Of a stretch of DNA of 37,111 bases, positions 7,831-15,989 are shown in pieces (within the stretch, counting starts at the first letter, position 1; each line of letters opens with the position of its first letter). Source of the DNA: JAPUIN01 sp041580375 (lineage in GTDB: Bacteria > Acidobacteriota > Polarisedimenticolia > Gp22-AA2). The notes under the pieces were generated by a model. That model was not told where the DNA came from, did no database searches, and was given only the letters and a program-made list of their open reading frames with translations. Position numbers and translations under genes: made by a program. The stretch is taken from contig JBFGDZ010000010.1 in NCBI GenBank assembly GCA_041580375.1, forward strand, positions 1 to 37,111, written 5' to 3'.

Positions 7831-9189
7831 TCAGGACCGGCCGGACGGTCGTGATACGCGCAGCGCGGTCGGGCGCGCCCCGAACCTCAGCCGCTCCCGG
7901 CCGAGCAGTCGGGCGACCACAAGGGCCAGGCCGAGATAGAGCGCACCTCCCGCAACAAACGTCCCGCGCAGATCGATGAGGGTCAGACCGCTGCAGAGCA
8001 GCGGTCCCATCGATCCCCCGAGCATCGCGCAGCTCGACAACAGGCCGTATCCGGTGCCACGGACCGGCTCGGGGATGAGGCGTCCGGCGATCGTGTAGGC
8101 GAGCGTCGCAGCCCCCCCGGCCGCCAGCCCCTGGAGGACCCGCAGGAGGGCGAACGGCAGGACGCGGCCGCAGAGAGCCATCGGCACGATGGCGATCAGC
8201 CCTCCCAGGAGGCTCCAGCCCAGGAGGACAAGGGGATCGACGCGCGCCGAACGCCGACCGAGGAGCCAGGCCGAGGCGGCGCTCGCGAGCGCGCCCGCGG
8301 AGACGACCAGCCCGGTCGTCGCCTCGACGGCCCCGCCGCCCCCGGACATCGAGGCGACCGCGAGCGGCACGCTGAGCGAGAACGAACGATCCACGAGATT
8401 GATGAAGAACAGAAGGGGGAGAAGCGGCAGGAACATCGGCAGAGCCAGGATCTCACGAAAGGTGGGGCGATCGCGGGAATCGGAAGGGGTCCCACCGGCG
8501 ACGACGGCGCGCACGCCGGCGGTGACCGGCCCTTCCTGAGGAACGACCACTCCGGCCCCTCCGGTGGACGGGGCGCGCCGGGGAGCGTCCCGGTAGAGCG
8601 CGAGGACGAAGACGAGCGCCCCGGCGCACAGAACGAACGTCAGGAGGAACGTGTTGCGGATCCCGACGACGTGAGCCAGAAGCCCGCCGAGGAACGGCCC
8701 GGCCGCAGTGCACAGAATCTGCGTCGCCTTGAGCCCACCCACGGCCCCTCCGATCCGCTCCCGGGGCGCCCCCTGCGTGACCAGGGCAATCGACAGGACG
8801 CCGAATCCGGAGAACAGCCCCAGGAAGATCCGGAGCGCCAGCAGGTGCCAGACGCTGGCGGCGAAGAACATCAGCCCCCAGTGGATCGTCATGGCGAAGA
8901 TCACGCGGGTCACCATGATCTTCATGCCGACCCGGTCGGCCAGTCGGCCCCAGAGCGGCCCCAGGAGGGCGGCGAGCAGGGGCGTGACGGTGAGCAGGAT
9001 GCCCGACCAGAGCGCGATCGCCGCCGTTCCCTTCACGCCGAGCGTGCCGACGTAAAAGGGGAGGAACGGCATGACCAGGTTGAAACCGAGGAACACCATG
9101 GCCGCGGCGACGTTGACCGCGATCTGATTGCTGCGCCACAGCTCCCGGGGAGGGCGGGGACGCCCCGCGTCGTCCGCGCCGGCGGGCAC
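7831..9189 (-). CDS. Major facilitator superfamily transporter (drug-efflux-like)
   Basis: A 12-segment inner-membrane transporter of about 452 aa. The loop between the second and third segments carries the MFS motif A as GRLADRVGMK, and a long hydrophilic loop between the two six-helix halves holds the Pro/Gly-rich TGGAGVVVPQEG region. The sequence resembles multidrug-efflux members (MdtG/TetA-like), but the substrate is unknown. The start is either GTG 9189, 10 bases after AAGGAG, or TTG 9195, only 4 bases after it; I prefer GTG. It converges with nhaC, with 12 bases between the stops and no clear terminator. Confidence 0.85.
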   Translation of the reverse strand: MPAGADDAGRPRPPRELWRSNQIAVNVAAAMVFLGFNLVMPFLPFYVGTLGVKGTAAIALWSGILLTVTPLLAALLGPLWGRLADRVGMKIMVTRVIFAMTIHWGLMFFAASVWHLLALRIFLGLFSGFGVLSIALVTQGAPRERIGGAVGGLKATQILCTAAGPFLGGLLAHVVGIRNTFLLTFVLCAGALVFVLALYRDAPRRAPSTGGAGVVVPQEGPVTAGVRAVVAGGTPSDSRDRPTFREILALPMFLPLLPLLFFINLVDRSFSLSVPLAVASMSGGGGAVEATTGLVVSAGALASAASAWLLGRRSARVDPLVLLGWSLLGGLIAIVPMALCGRVLPFALLRVLQGLAAGGAATLAYTIAGRLIPEPVRGTGYGLLSSCAMLGGSMGPLLCSGLTLIDLRGTFVAGGALYLGLALVVARLLGRERLRFGARPTALRVSRPSGRS

Positions 9190-9251
9190 TCTCAACGGAC
9201 TCCTTGCGTGATCGGAGCGCGGCGGAAGGCCGTCGTCCGCCGCGGATGGGC

Positions 9252-9281
9252 ATCATACAATGACGCGCCGCGCGGTCGCAA
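9252..9281 (-). promoter_or_regulatory. Possible promoter of the MFS gene
   Basis: On the minus strand, TTGCGA (9276-9281) and TATGAT (9252-9257) are 18 bases apart, about 60 bases upstream of the start codon. The match is moderate. Confidence 0.4.
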
Positions 9282-9348
9282 AGCGCGGAGAGCGCGTGGG
9301 GTAGAATGGCGGGGCTTCTGGAGACGATCCGTGAGGGATGCGGAGCGC

Positions 9349-10431
9349 ATGGCGACCACGCAGGTCTCGGGCTATGTGCCGCTCGTGGCGATCCGGCGCG
9401 GCGGAGTGGTGGAATCCGTGCACCACGGCGCGATCGCCGTGGTCGGGGAGTCGGGCCGTCTTCTGGCCGCGACCGGCGATCCGACGACCGTCACCTTCCC
9501 CCGATCGGCCGCCAAGCCGGTGCAGGTTCTGCCGCTGCTCGAGTCGGGGGGCGCGGAACGGTTCGGCCTGACCGGAGAGGAGATCGCCGTGATGATCGGC
9601 TCCCACGGCGGAGAGCCGGAGCATCTCGAAGCGGTGCGTTCGATCCTGCGCAAGATCGGTCTGGATGAGAAGGACCTCCAGTGCGGCGTCCACGCTCCCA
9701 TGCACGCGCCCGCGGCGCGCGCGCTGAGGGCGGCCGGCCGGACGCCGACCGTCCTCCACAACAACTGCTCGGGCAAACACGCTGGCATGCTGGCGCTGGC
9801 CGTCGTCCTGAACGCCGGAGCCGCGTCCTACCTCGACCCGGATCATCCGGCGCAGGTCCGCATCCGCGCCGCCATGGGCGCCTTCAGCGGGCTCCGCGAG
9901 GGTGCGCTCCCGGCCGCCGTGGACGGCTGCTCGGCGCCGACATACGCCCTTCCTCTCGATCGGGCCGCGCTGATGTACGCCCGCCTCCTCTCGCCGGACG
10001 GGGTGCCCGAGGCCTGGCGCCGCGCGGCCCGCGGCGCCGTCGCCGCCATGCGCGCCCATCCGTTCATGGTGGCCGGCACCGATCGGTTGTGCACGACTCT
10101 GCTGGAGGAGGCCGGCGCGAGTCTCGTGGCCAAGGTGGGCGCGGAAGGGTTTTACGGGATGGGCTTCGTCCGTGAAGGACGGGGGATCGGGATCGCCATC
10201 AAGATCGCGGACGGCGACACCGGACGGGCGCGGAACAGCGCCGCCCTGCGGACCCTCGAGCGGCTCGGCGCCCTGGATCCCGATCGGGCGGTGGAGCTCC
10301 GGCGCCGCTTCGTCGGGGCTCTGAAGAACCGCCGCGGGATCGAGGTCGGAGGGGTGGAGACCGTCTTCGATCTGCAGATGCAGCGCCGAGGGTTGGTCGA
10401 TGATTCGAGATCGGACGCACACGAAGGTTGA
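9349..10431 (+). CDS. L-asparaginase II family protein
   Basis: A 360-aa protein of the asparaginase II family first described in Rhizobium etli (AnsA type), which is structurally distinct from the E. coli AnsA/AnsB enzymes. It is predicted to hydrolyse asparagine to aspartate and ammonia in the cytoplasm. Family motifs are TFPRSAAKPVQVLPLLESG near residue 50, HNNCSGKHAGML near residue 145, and the later VDGCSAPTYALPL and MVAGTDRLCT. In-frame GTG 9331 has a better placed GGAG (7 bases upstream) than ATG 9349, so six more residues at the N-terminus are possible. A TAGAAT box at 9302-9307 could be the -10 of its promoter. Confidence 0.9.
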   Translation: MATTQVSGYVPLVAIRRGGVVESVHHGAIAVVGESGRLLAATGDPTTVTFPRSAAKPVQVLPLLESGGAERFGLTGEEIAVMIGSHGGEPEHLEAVRSILRKIGLDEKDLQCGVHAPMHAPAARALRAAGRTPTVLHNNCSGKHAGMLALAVVLNAGAASYLDPDHPAQVRIRAAMGAFSGLREGALPAAVDGCSAPTYALPLDRAALMYARLLSPDGVPEAWRRAARGAVAAMRAHPFMVAGTDRLCTTLLEEAGASLVAKVGAEGFYGMGFVREGRGIGIAIKIADGDTGRARNSAALRTLERLGALDPDRAVELRRRFVGALKNRRGIEVGGVETVFDLQMQRRGLVDDSRSDAHEG

Positions 10432-10502
10432 ATCCGCCCGCATCCTCCGGCCCCATCGGGCATCCAACGGGGGAGGCCGGGAAAGGCCGCGCGGGGAATA
10501 AA

Positions 10503-11213
10503 ATGTCCGGAACGCCTGTTCAGCGCGGTGGGGAAGACGGCGGGAAAGGCCCCCGTGGCCGGCGGGAAGATCGCGGGCCGGAAGGCGACCGCGACCCGAG
10601 GCGGCAGGAGTTCGAAGAAACGGCTCTCCCGCACATCGATGCGCTCTATAACGCTGCCTTCAAGCTGGTGCGCGATCCGGCCGAGGCCGAGGACCTCGTC
10701 CAAGACACCTTTGTCAGGGCATACCGTTTCTTCTCGCAATACCAGCGGGGGAGCAACTGCAAGGCATGGCTATTCACCATCCTCAGGAACGCCTTCATCA
10801 ATCGTTACCGCCGATCACGCGGCCGCCCGGACACGGTGGCCTTCGACGCCATCGAGGGGCATTCGGAAAAGGAAATCGCCACCGTGCGCGATCCGGCTCC
10901 CCGTACGCCGGAGGACATCGTCGCGGATGCGCGGCTCGGAGAATCGGTGCGCGCCGCGCTGGACTCCCTGCCCCCGGAGTACCGCATGGTCGTCCTCCTT
11001 TCGATCGTGGAGGGCTACACGTACAAGGAGATCGCGTCGATCATGTCGTGCCCGATCGGCACGGTGATGTCCCGTCTCTTTCGCGCGCGGCAGATCCTCC
11101 AGGGGGCGCTGCAGGGGCACGCGAAGGAGCGCGGATTGGCCGGGCGCGACGCCGGTCGCGTCTCCCCCATGGTCGATGCGGGGCGGGACGAGACGGGGGG
11201 CCGTTCCCGGTAG
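10503..11213 (+). CDS. ECF-type RNA polymerase sigma factor
   Basis: A 236-aa alternative sigma factor with the two ECF domains. The sigma-2 domain spans about residues 45-110 (DLVQDTFVRAYRFF, CKAWLFTILRNAFINRYRR) and the sigma-4 helix-turn-helix about 160-210 (LPPEYRMVVLLSIVEGYTYKEIA, PIGTVMSRLFRARQ). The pattern is closest to the SigE/SigR (RpoE-like) groups. The first 40 residues and last 30 are charged, low-complexity extensions. Start ATG 10503 is chosen; the frame is open back to 10428, next to the asparaginase stop. The gene 48 bases downstream codes for a small membrane protein that is the likely cognate regulator. Confidence 0.92.
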   Translation: MSGTPVQRGGEDGGKGPRGRREDRGPEGDRDPRRQEFEETALPHIDALYNAAFKLVRDPAEAEDLVQDTFVRAYRFFSQYQRGSNCKAWLFTILRNAFINRYRRSRGRPDTVAFDAIEGHSEKEIATVRDPAPRTPEDIVADARLGESVRAALDSLPPEYRMVVLLSIVEGYTYKEIASIMSCPIGTVMSRLFRARQILQGALQGHAKERGLAGRDAGRVSPMVDAGRDETGGRSR

Positions 11214-11261
11214 GAGCCCGGCCGAGTCAGGAACCGGAGGGGCTCCTCGGAGCACGAGACG

Positions 11262-11801
11262 ATGGCTGACCGCGAAAAGGCTTCACCCGAGACCGACGCT
11301 CTCCTGCGGAGGGCTCTCGGAGGCGTGAACGCTCCCCCCGGGCTTCGAGAGAGGATCCTCGGCTCGCTGGACGAGGAGGACAGCCGAAGAAGCGCCTCGA
11401 CGGGTCGGGGCGTCCTGACGTTCATCCGTCATCCGGGCGTGATCGTGGCGCTGGCGGCCTCCCTCGTGCTGGCGTTCGTGCTGTTCCCGCTGACCGGCCG
11501 GATCCTTGGACCGGATCCGGCGGGCCTGGATCGGGTCGACCGCGTGCACCTTCAGGGCGTGGTCGTCTGTTACGACTGCGACCTCCAGAACGTGAGAATG
11601 GACGGACAGGTCGCGTGCCGCGAGCACGGCCACGCCAACGGACTTCGGACGACCGATGGAGCCCTGTGGCGCTTCACGCTGGGTCATGCCGGTCAGGAGG
11701 CGCTCCTGTCCCCCGCGATGCGGGGCCGGCGGATGGAGGTGCAGGGCAACCTGTTTCGCGCCATCGGATACCTGGATGTCAGCGACTACAGCTCGATCTG
11801 A
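11262..11801 (+). CDS. Single-pass membrane protein, putative anti-sigma factor with Cys/His periplasmic motif
   Basis: A 179-aa protein in the position where ECF operons carry the anti-sigma factor. Residues 1-50 form a short cytoplasmic part with a helix (PPGLRERILGSLDEED) like those of anti-sigma domains. Residues 57-77 are a membrane segment, and the rest is predicted to be outside the cytoplasmic membrane. The expected zinc anti-sigma motif (HxxxCxxC) is absent. Instead the outer domain has Cys103-x2-Cys106, Cys119 and His122-x-His124, which could bind metal or haem or form a redox switch. The anti-sigma role is inferred from position and topology only. Confidence 0.65.
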   Translation: MADREKASPETDALLRRALGGVNAPPGLRERILGSLDEEDSRRSASTGRGVLTFIRHPGVIVALAASLVLAFVLFPLTGRILGPDPAGLDRVDRVHLQGVVVCYDCDLQNVRMDGQVACREHGHANGLRTTDGALWRFTLGHAGQEALLSPAMRGRRMEVQGNLFRAIGYLDVSDYSSI

Positions 11802-11940
11802 GCGCACTTCATCGTGCCCGCCCGCCGGCCGTGCGCCCCGCCCGATGCTATAATTGACGATCAATCAGGACGCCATGCAGCCCGGGACGCCGTGACGCGC
11901 CCAATCGATGCGGTGCAGGGCGCGCCGCGCCGGGACGAGG

Positions 11941-12567
11941 ATGGATCAGGTGATGAGAATGCGGGAGCACAAGGTCGATATCGACGTGCAGGATCGATCG
12001 TCACGCGGCGGCGGCCGGGCCGCCGGCCGCGTCGCGGCTCTCGTCATCCTCCTGGCCTTCGCCGCGCCGGCCTTCCCGCAGAAGATGCCCGAGATCGGCC
12101 CGCGGAAGGGGATCAGCCCCGGCCGGCTGGCGCATGAGTTCAACCTCAAGGACCTGCACGGGCGGTCCTACGCCCTGAAGGACCTGTTGGGGAGGGGCCG
12201 GGTCGTGCACGTCGTGTTCTGGGCCACCTGGTGCTTTCCCTGCATCGAGGAGATCCCCCACCTGCGCGAGGCCTACGAGAAATACCACGAACGCGGCCTG
12301 GAGGTCCTGGGAGTCGTCGTCAACATCAGCCAGACTCCGGAGGGCGTGAGGAGCTTCGTCGAGGATTACAAGATCAATTACCCGGTTCTCTTCGACGACG
12401 ACGGGATGGCCGATCGATACGGCGTCACGCAACTGCCGCAGAACTTTCTCATCGGCCGGGACGGCATCATCCGGCACGCCGGCTCCAGTCTCCCGGGTGA
12501 CTATCACGGCCTGGTGGAGCGCATGCTCGAAGCCGGCAGAGAAGCGGCGGGATCGACCCCCTCCTGA
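11941..12567 (+). CDS. TlpA/ResA-like exported thioredoxin
   Basis: A thiol-disulfide oxidoreductase anchored to or exported across the inner membrane. From the ATG at 11941 (208 aa), residues 31-47 form a hydrophobic signal or anchor (VAALVILLAFAAPAFPQ) after an Arg-rich stretch. The AhpC/TSA-thioredoxin fold follows with FWATWCFPC (Cys98, Cys101) and the cis-proline in TQLPQNF. TlpA/ResA proteins reduce disulfides in apocytochrome c or other periplasmic targets. The upstream start at 11908 and the downstream ATGs at 11953 and 11959 are all possible. A perfect TATAAT at 11849-11854 may be its -10 box, but no -35 box is visible. It may share regulation with the sigma/anti-sigma pair just upstream. 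Confidence 0.85.
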   Translation: MDQVMRMREHKVDIDVQDRSSRGGGRAAGRVAALVILLAFAAPAFPQKMPEIGPRKGISPGRLAHEFNLKDLHGRSYALKDLLGRGRVVHVVFWATWCFPCIEEIPHLREAYEKYHERGLEVLGVVVNISQTPEGVRSFVEDYKINYPVLFDDDGMADRYGVTQLPQNFLIGRDGIIRHAGSSLPGDYHGLVERMLEAGREAAGSTPS

Positions 12568-12657
12568 CCGCCCGCCGTTCAGGGGTCGGGCGGGCCTCAG
12601 CGAGGCGGCCGCGCGGCCTTCCGGCCCACCGAGCCGAAATCCGAACCTTCCCCTCGA

Positions 12658-12687
12658 TTGACGCCCCGTGGATACGGGGACTAAGAT
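12658..12687 (+). promoter_or_regulatory. Promoter of hflX-ddl with a dyad inside the spacer
   Basis: TTGACG (12658-12663), an 18-base spacer and TAAGAT (12682-12687). The spacer holds a perfect 6-bp inverted repeat, CCCCGT-GGAT-ACGGGG (12664-12679), exactly between the two boxes. This is a classic site for a repressor or a MerR-like spacer-binding activator. The ribosome site GAGGAG (12696-12701) is 6 bases before the GTG start. Confidence 0.6.
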
Positions 12688-12707
12688 CACCCCATGAGGA
12701 GTCGGGA

Positions 12708-14003
12708 GTGCCTGCGACCCGGTCGCTGAAGCGAGAGCGGGCGATCCTGGTCGGTCTCTGCCCGAAAAAGCGCGACCGCCTCGAGGTGGAGGAACATCTC
12801 GAGGAACTGAGTGAGCTGGCGGCCACGGCGGGGGCCGAGGTCGTCGGCAGCGTCGTCCAGGAGCGGGGCCCCGCGGATCCGGCGACACTGATCCGCCGCG
12901 GCCGCGTCGAGCACCTGGCCGCGCTTTCCCGCGACAAGTCGGCGGACCTCGTCGTCTTCGACGATGATCTGAGCCCCGCCCAGACCCGGAACCTCGAGAA
13001 GGCGCTTCCGGTCCGCGTGCTGGATCGCTCGAGCCTCATTCTCGACATCTTCGCCCGCCGCGCCCGCACGCGGGAGGCGCGCACGCAGGTGGAGCTGGCG
13101 CAGCTTCGTTACCTGCTGCCCCGGCTGACCCGTCAATGGGGCCATCTGTCCCGGCAGGACGGCGGCATCGGCCAGCGGGGAGTCGGTGAGACGCAGCTGG
13201 AGATCGACCGCCGTCTCGTGCGCCGGCGCATCTCACGGCTGGCCTCCGACCTGAAACGGATCGAGCGGGAGCGCGGCGAGCGGCGCAAGGGGCGCAGCGC
13301 CACGCGCCGCGTCGCGCTCATCGGCTACACGAACGCCGGAAAGTCGACGATCTTCAATCTGCTCACCGGCGCCGGCACGTTCGTGGAGAACCGGCTGTTC
13401 GCCACGCTGGATCCCCTCTGCCGGCGCTGCGAACAGGGCGGCGGCCCCGCCTTCCTCGTCATCGACACGGTCGGATTCATCCGCAAACTGCCCCACCATC
13501 TCGTCGCGTCGTTCCGGAGCACGCTGGAAGAAGCCGCCGAGGCCGATCTGCTGATCCAGGTCGTGGACGCGAGTTCGCACGCCCTCGAGGATCAGCTGAG
13601 GACGACCGAGGCCGCCCTGGATGAGCTGGGACTGAGCGACAGGCCGAGGCTCCTCGCATTCAACAAAATCGATCGAACCCCGCCGGCGGTCCTCGAGCGC
13701 CTCAGGGCCGAGCACCCCGGCGCCGTGCTCCTGTCGGCGCTCGATCCATCGCAGGCGGAGGTGCTCGCGGAGGTCGTCCGCCGCCGGCTGGGGGAGAGCC
13801 TGATCGAGGAGACCGTCGCGATACCGGGCGGGGAGACCGGTGTCCTGGCGCGCCTCTGCGCCCTCGTGAGGGTGGTAGGGAGCTCCGTCGTCGACGGCCA
13901 GGTCGAAGTGCGCTTCCGGGCGCGGCCGTCCCAGATGGAGCGCGTGTCGCGGCTGCTGCAGGAGGCGCGCTCCGGCGGAGCCGGGGGGGGCGACGCGGCA
14001 TGA
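12708..14003 (+). CDS. hflX: GTPase HflX, ribosome-splitting factor
   Basis: A 431-aa OBG-HflX GTPase; known members bind the 50S subunit and split stalled 70S ribosomes under heat or antibiotic stress. The N-terminal HflX domain spans residues 8-195, with the GGIGQRGVGETQLEIDRR signature. The G domain follows with G1 GYTNAGKST at 206-214, the switch region LFATLDPL, G3 DTVGF, and G4 as NKID. The C-terminal domain is the usual length. The GTG start has a well placed GAGGAG. The stop overlaps the ddl start by 4 bases (ATGA), so the two genes are coupled. Confidence 0.95.
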   Translation: MPATRSLKRERAILVGLCPKKRDRLEVEEHLEELSELAATAGAEVVGSVVQERGPADPATLIRRGRVEHLAALSRDKSADLVVFDDDLSPAQTRNLEKALPVRVLDRSSLILDIFARRARTREARTQVELAQLRYLLPRLTRQWGHLSRQDGGIGQRGVGETQLEIDRRLVRRRISRLASDLKRIERERGERRKGRSATRRVALIGYTNAGKSTIFNLLTGAGTFVENRLFATLDPLCRRCEQGGGPAFLVIDTVGFIRKLPHHLVASFRSTLEEAAEADLLIQVVDASSHALEDQLRTTEAALDELGLSDRPRLLAFNKIDRTPPAVLERLRAEHPGAVLLSALDPSQAEVLAEVVRRRLGESLIEETVAIPGGETGVLARLCALVRVVGSSVVDGQVEVRFRARPSQMERVSRLLQEARSGGAGGGDAA

Positions 14004-15205
14004 GACGGCGCGCCCGGCGAGGCACGGCGGCGCGGCCCCGAAGACCCCGGCGCGCGTCTCCGGCCCCTTCCGCTCGGAGCCGCCGGCGTCTGCGCGTCGG
14101 CGTCATATTCGGAGGGCGTTCGGTCGAGCATGAAGTGTCGCTCGTGTCGGCGCGCGCCGTCATGCAGGCCCTCGATCCGGATCGATACGAGGTGATCGCG
14201 CTCGGCATCACGAAGACGGGGCGGTGGGTGACCTCGGGGACGCACTACGCCCTTCCGGGAGATCCTTCGGTCCGCGGTCTCGTCGTGCTGCGCAACGGCA
14301 CGGGAGCGCGCGGAGGCCCGCCGGTCCGGGGCCGGACGGCGCGACGCGGGCCGGCCGGGCCCCTGGACGTCGTTTTTCCCGTGGTGCACGGCACCGGGGG
14401 AGAGGACGGGACGCTGCAGGGCCTGCTGGAGCTCGCCGATATTCCCTACGTCGGCGCGGGCGTTCTGGGCTCCGCCATGGGCATGGACAAGGCCGCGGCG
14501 AAGGTGGCCTTCCGGGCGGCGGGCCTGCCGGTCGTGGATTATCGCGTGGTCCGTGGCCGCGATCTGAAGCGCGGAGCCGATCACATCGCCGCCGCGATCG
14601 AGGAGGCGTTCGGGTACCCATGCTTCGTCAAGCCGTCCAACGGCGGAAGCAGTGTCGGCGTGAGCCGGGCCCCGGATCGTCGCGCGCTTCTCGAGGGACT
14701 GAGGGTGGCGGCGCGGTACGACCGGAAGATCATCGTCGAGCGGGCGATCGACGCCCGCGAGATCGAGTGCAGCGTCCTGGGCAACGACGATCCCGAGGCG
14801 TCGGTCGTCGGCGAGATCGTGCCCTCCCGCGAGTTCTACGACTACCGGGCCAAATACATCGACGGATCGTCCGAGCTGATCATCCCGGCCGGGATCACCG
14901 CGGATCAGTCGCGACGAATCCGCGAGATCGCCGTGAAGGCGTTCCGCGCGCTGGATCTCTGCGGCATGGCGCGCGTCGACTTCTTCCTCGAACGTTCGAC
15001 CGGGGCGGTGTTTCTGAACGAGCTCAACACCATTCCCGGGTTCACGCCGATCAGCATGTACCCGAAACTCTGGGAGGCGAGCGGCCTGCCGTTTCCGGAA
15101 CTGGTGGATCGCCTCATCGATCTGGCCATGGAGCGCCATGCCGAAAAGAAGTCGCTGCTCACGAGCTACCGGCCGAAGCGGGACGGCGGACGGATCCCGA
15201 CCTGA
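14000..15205 (+). CDS. ddl: D-alanine-D-alanine ligase
   Basis: An ATP-grasp ligase that joins two D-alanines for peptidoglycan synthesis in the cytoplasm. Clear motifs are GVIFGGRSVEHEVSL at about 34-48, VFPVVHGTGGEDGTLQG, the ATP-grasp PSNGGSSVGVS, the omega-loop region SREFYDYRAKY, and the C-terminal magnesium-binding LNELNTIPGFT. The YDYRAKY loop indicates the D-Ala-D-Ala rather than the D-lactate (vancomycin-resistance) type. The first 30 residues are an Arg/Ala/Pro-rich extension not found in the family, but no better start codon exists downstream. Translation is probably coupled to hflX. Confidence 0.95.
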   Translation: MRRRARRGTAARPRRPRRASPAPSARSRRRLRVGVIFGGRSVEHEVSLVSARAVMQALDPDRYEVIALGITKTGRWVTSGTHYALPGDPSVRGLVVLRNGTGARGGPPVRGRTARRGPAGPLDVVFPVVHGTGGEDGTLQGLLELADIPYVGAGVLGSAMGMDKAAAKVAFRAAGLPVVDYRVVRGRDLKRGADHIAAAIEEAFGYPCFVKPSNGGSSVGVSRAPDRRALLEGLRVAARYDRKIIVERAIDAREIECSVLGNDDPEASVVGEIVPSREFYDYRAKYIDGSSELIIPAGITADQSRRIREIAVKAFRALDLCGMARVDFFLERSTGAVFLNELNTIPGFTPISMYPKLWEASGLPFPELVDRLIDLAMERHAEKKSLLTSYRPKRDGGRIPT

Positions 15206-15255
15206 GCGTGGCGCCGGAACCGGGCGGCGGCGGGGGCGATCCCGCCGGGGGTGAC

Positions 15256-15284
15256 TTGACAGGAAGGCGGCGCGGTTTTAATTT
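15256..15284 (+). promoter_or_regulatory. Promoter of the HNH gene
   Basis: TTGACA (15256-15261), a 17-base spacer and TAATTT (15279-15284), in a short AT-rich patch unlike its surroundings. It lies about 50 bases before the ATG. Confidence 0.6.
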
Positions 15285-15332
15285 TAAGTAGAGACAACGA
15301 CTTACAGGAGCGCCGGACGAACCGCGATTGAC

Positions 15333-15923
15333 ATGCTCAACAGTAACGTACTTGTGCTCAACAGGCTGTATCAGGCCATCCAGATCACGTCGGCCAAGAA
15401 GGCCTTCTGTCTGCTCTACAAGGGGCATGTCAGGGTCGTCACGCCCGACTTCGCCACCTACGGATGGGAGGAGTGGGTCGACATCCCCCCGCAGCCGGAC
15501 GAGGATTCGATCATCACACCGACGCTCCGCATCCGCATTCCGAGGGTCATCCTGCTGCTGGACTTCGATCGCCTTCCGCGCCATGAGGTGCGGTTCACGC
15601 GCAAGAACATCTTCTACAGGGACCGCAACCGCTGTCAGTACTGCGGCGCGAAGTTTCAGACGCGCGATCTGAACCTCGATCATGTCGTGCCGCTCTCTCG
15701 CGGGGGCAGGTCGTCCTGGGAGAACGTCGTCTGCTGCTGCATTTCCTGCAATTCGAGAAAGGGCGGGCACCTTCCGCGGGAGGCCGGCATGAAGCTCGTC
15801 CGCGCCCCCGTCAAACCCCGGTGGCATCCGCTCGTCAAGATCTCGTTCACGTCCGGCCACTACGAGATCTGGAAGAACTTCCTCGACATCGCCTACTGGA
15901 ACGCCGAGCTGCGCCAGGACTGA
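15333..15923 (+). CDS. HNH endonuclease-domain protein
   Basis: A 196-aa protein with an HNH nuclease fold in its second half. It has a zinc-binding Cys101-x2-Cys104, the catalytic Asp116-His117 (LDHVVPLSRGG), Asn131, and Cys136/Cys139-Asn-x-Arg-Lys (CNSRKG). The first 90 residues (VLVLNRLYQAIQITSAKKA) are a conserved extension common to a widespread chromosomal HNH family found in many phyla as a single-copy gene. No restriction-methylation partner or phage gene lies nearby, so a housekeeping DNA-repair or RNA role is more likely than defence. The specific function is unknown. Its upstream AGGAG is about 20 bases from the ATG, an unusual distance. Confidence 0.85.
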   Translation: MLNSNVLVLNRLYQAIQITSAKKAFCLLYKGHVRVVTPDFATYGWEEWVDIPPQPDEDSIITPTLRIRIPRVILLLDFDRLPRHEVRFTRKNIFYRDRNRCQYCGAKFQTRDLNLDHVVPLSRGGRSSWENVVCCCISCNSRKGGHLPREAGMKLVRAPVKPRWHPLVKISFTSGHYEIWKNFLDIAYWNAELRQD

Positions 15924-15954
15924 GTCCGCGAGAGCCCGCCCTGCACGGCTTTCC

Positions 15955-15983
15955 TTGCAATGGCCCCCTCCGTGTGCTAACGT
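15955..15983 (+). promoter_or_regulatory. Promoter abutting the rhomboid start codon
   Basis: TTGCAA (15955-15960), a 17-base spacer and TAACGT (15978-15983). The ATG begins at 15990, about where transcription should start, and no Shine-Dalgarno site precedes it, so the mRNA may be leaderless. Confidence 0.5.
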
Positions 15984-15989
15984 CCAAAC

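Noticed and set aside
12569..12597. CCGCCCG/CGGGCGG hairpin after the TlpA-like gene, possible terminator
   Set aside because: The loop is 12 bases and no T-run follows on either strand; at best a weak hairpin.
15333..15923. HNH protein as part of a restriction or defence system
   Set aside because: No methyltransferase, specificity subunit or phage gene is near; the conserved N-terminal half matches a widespread chromosomal family.
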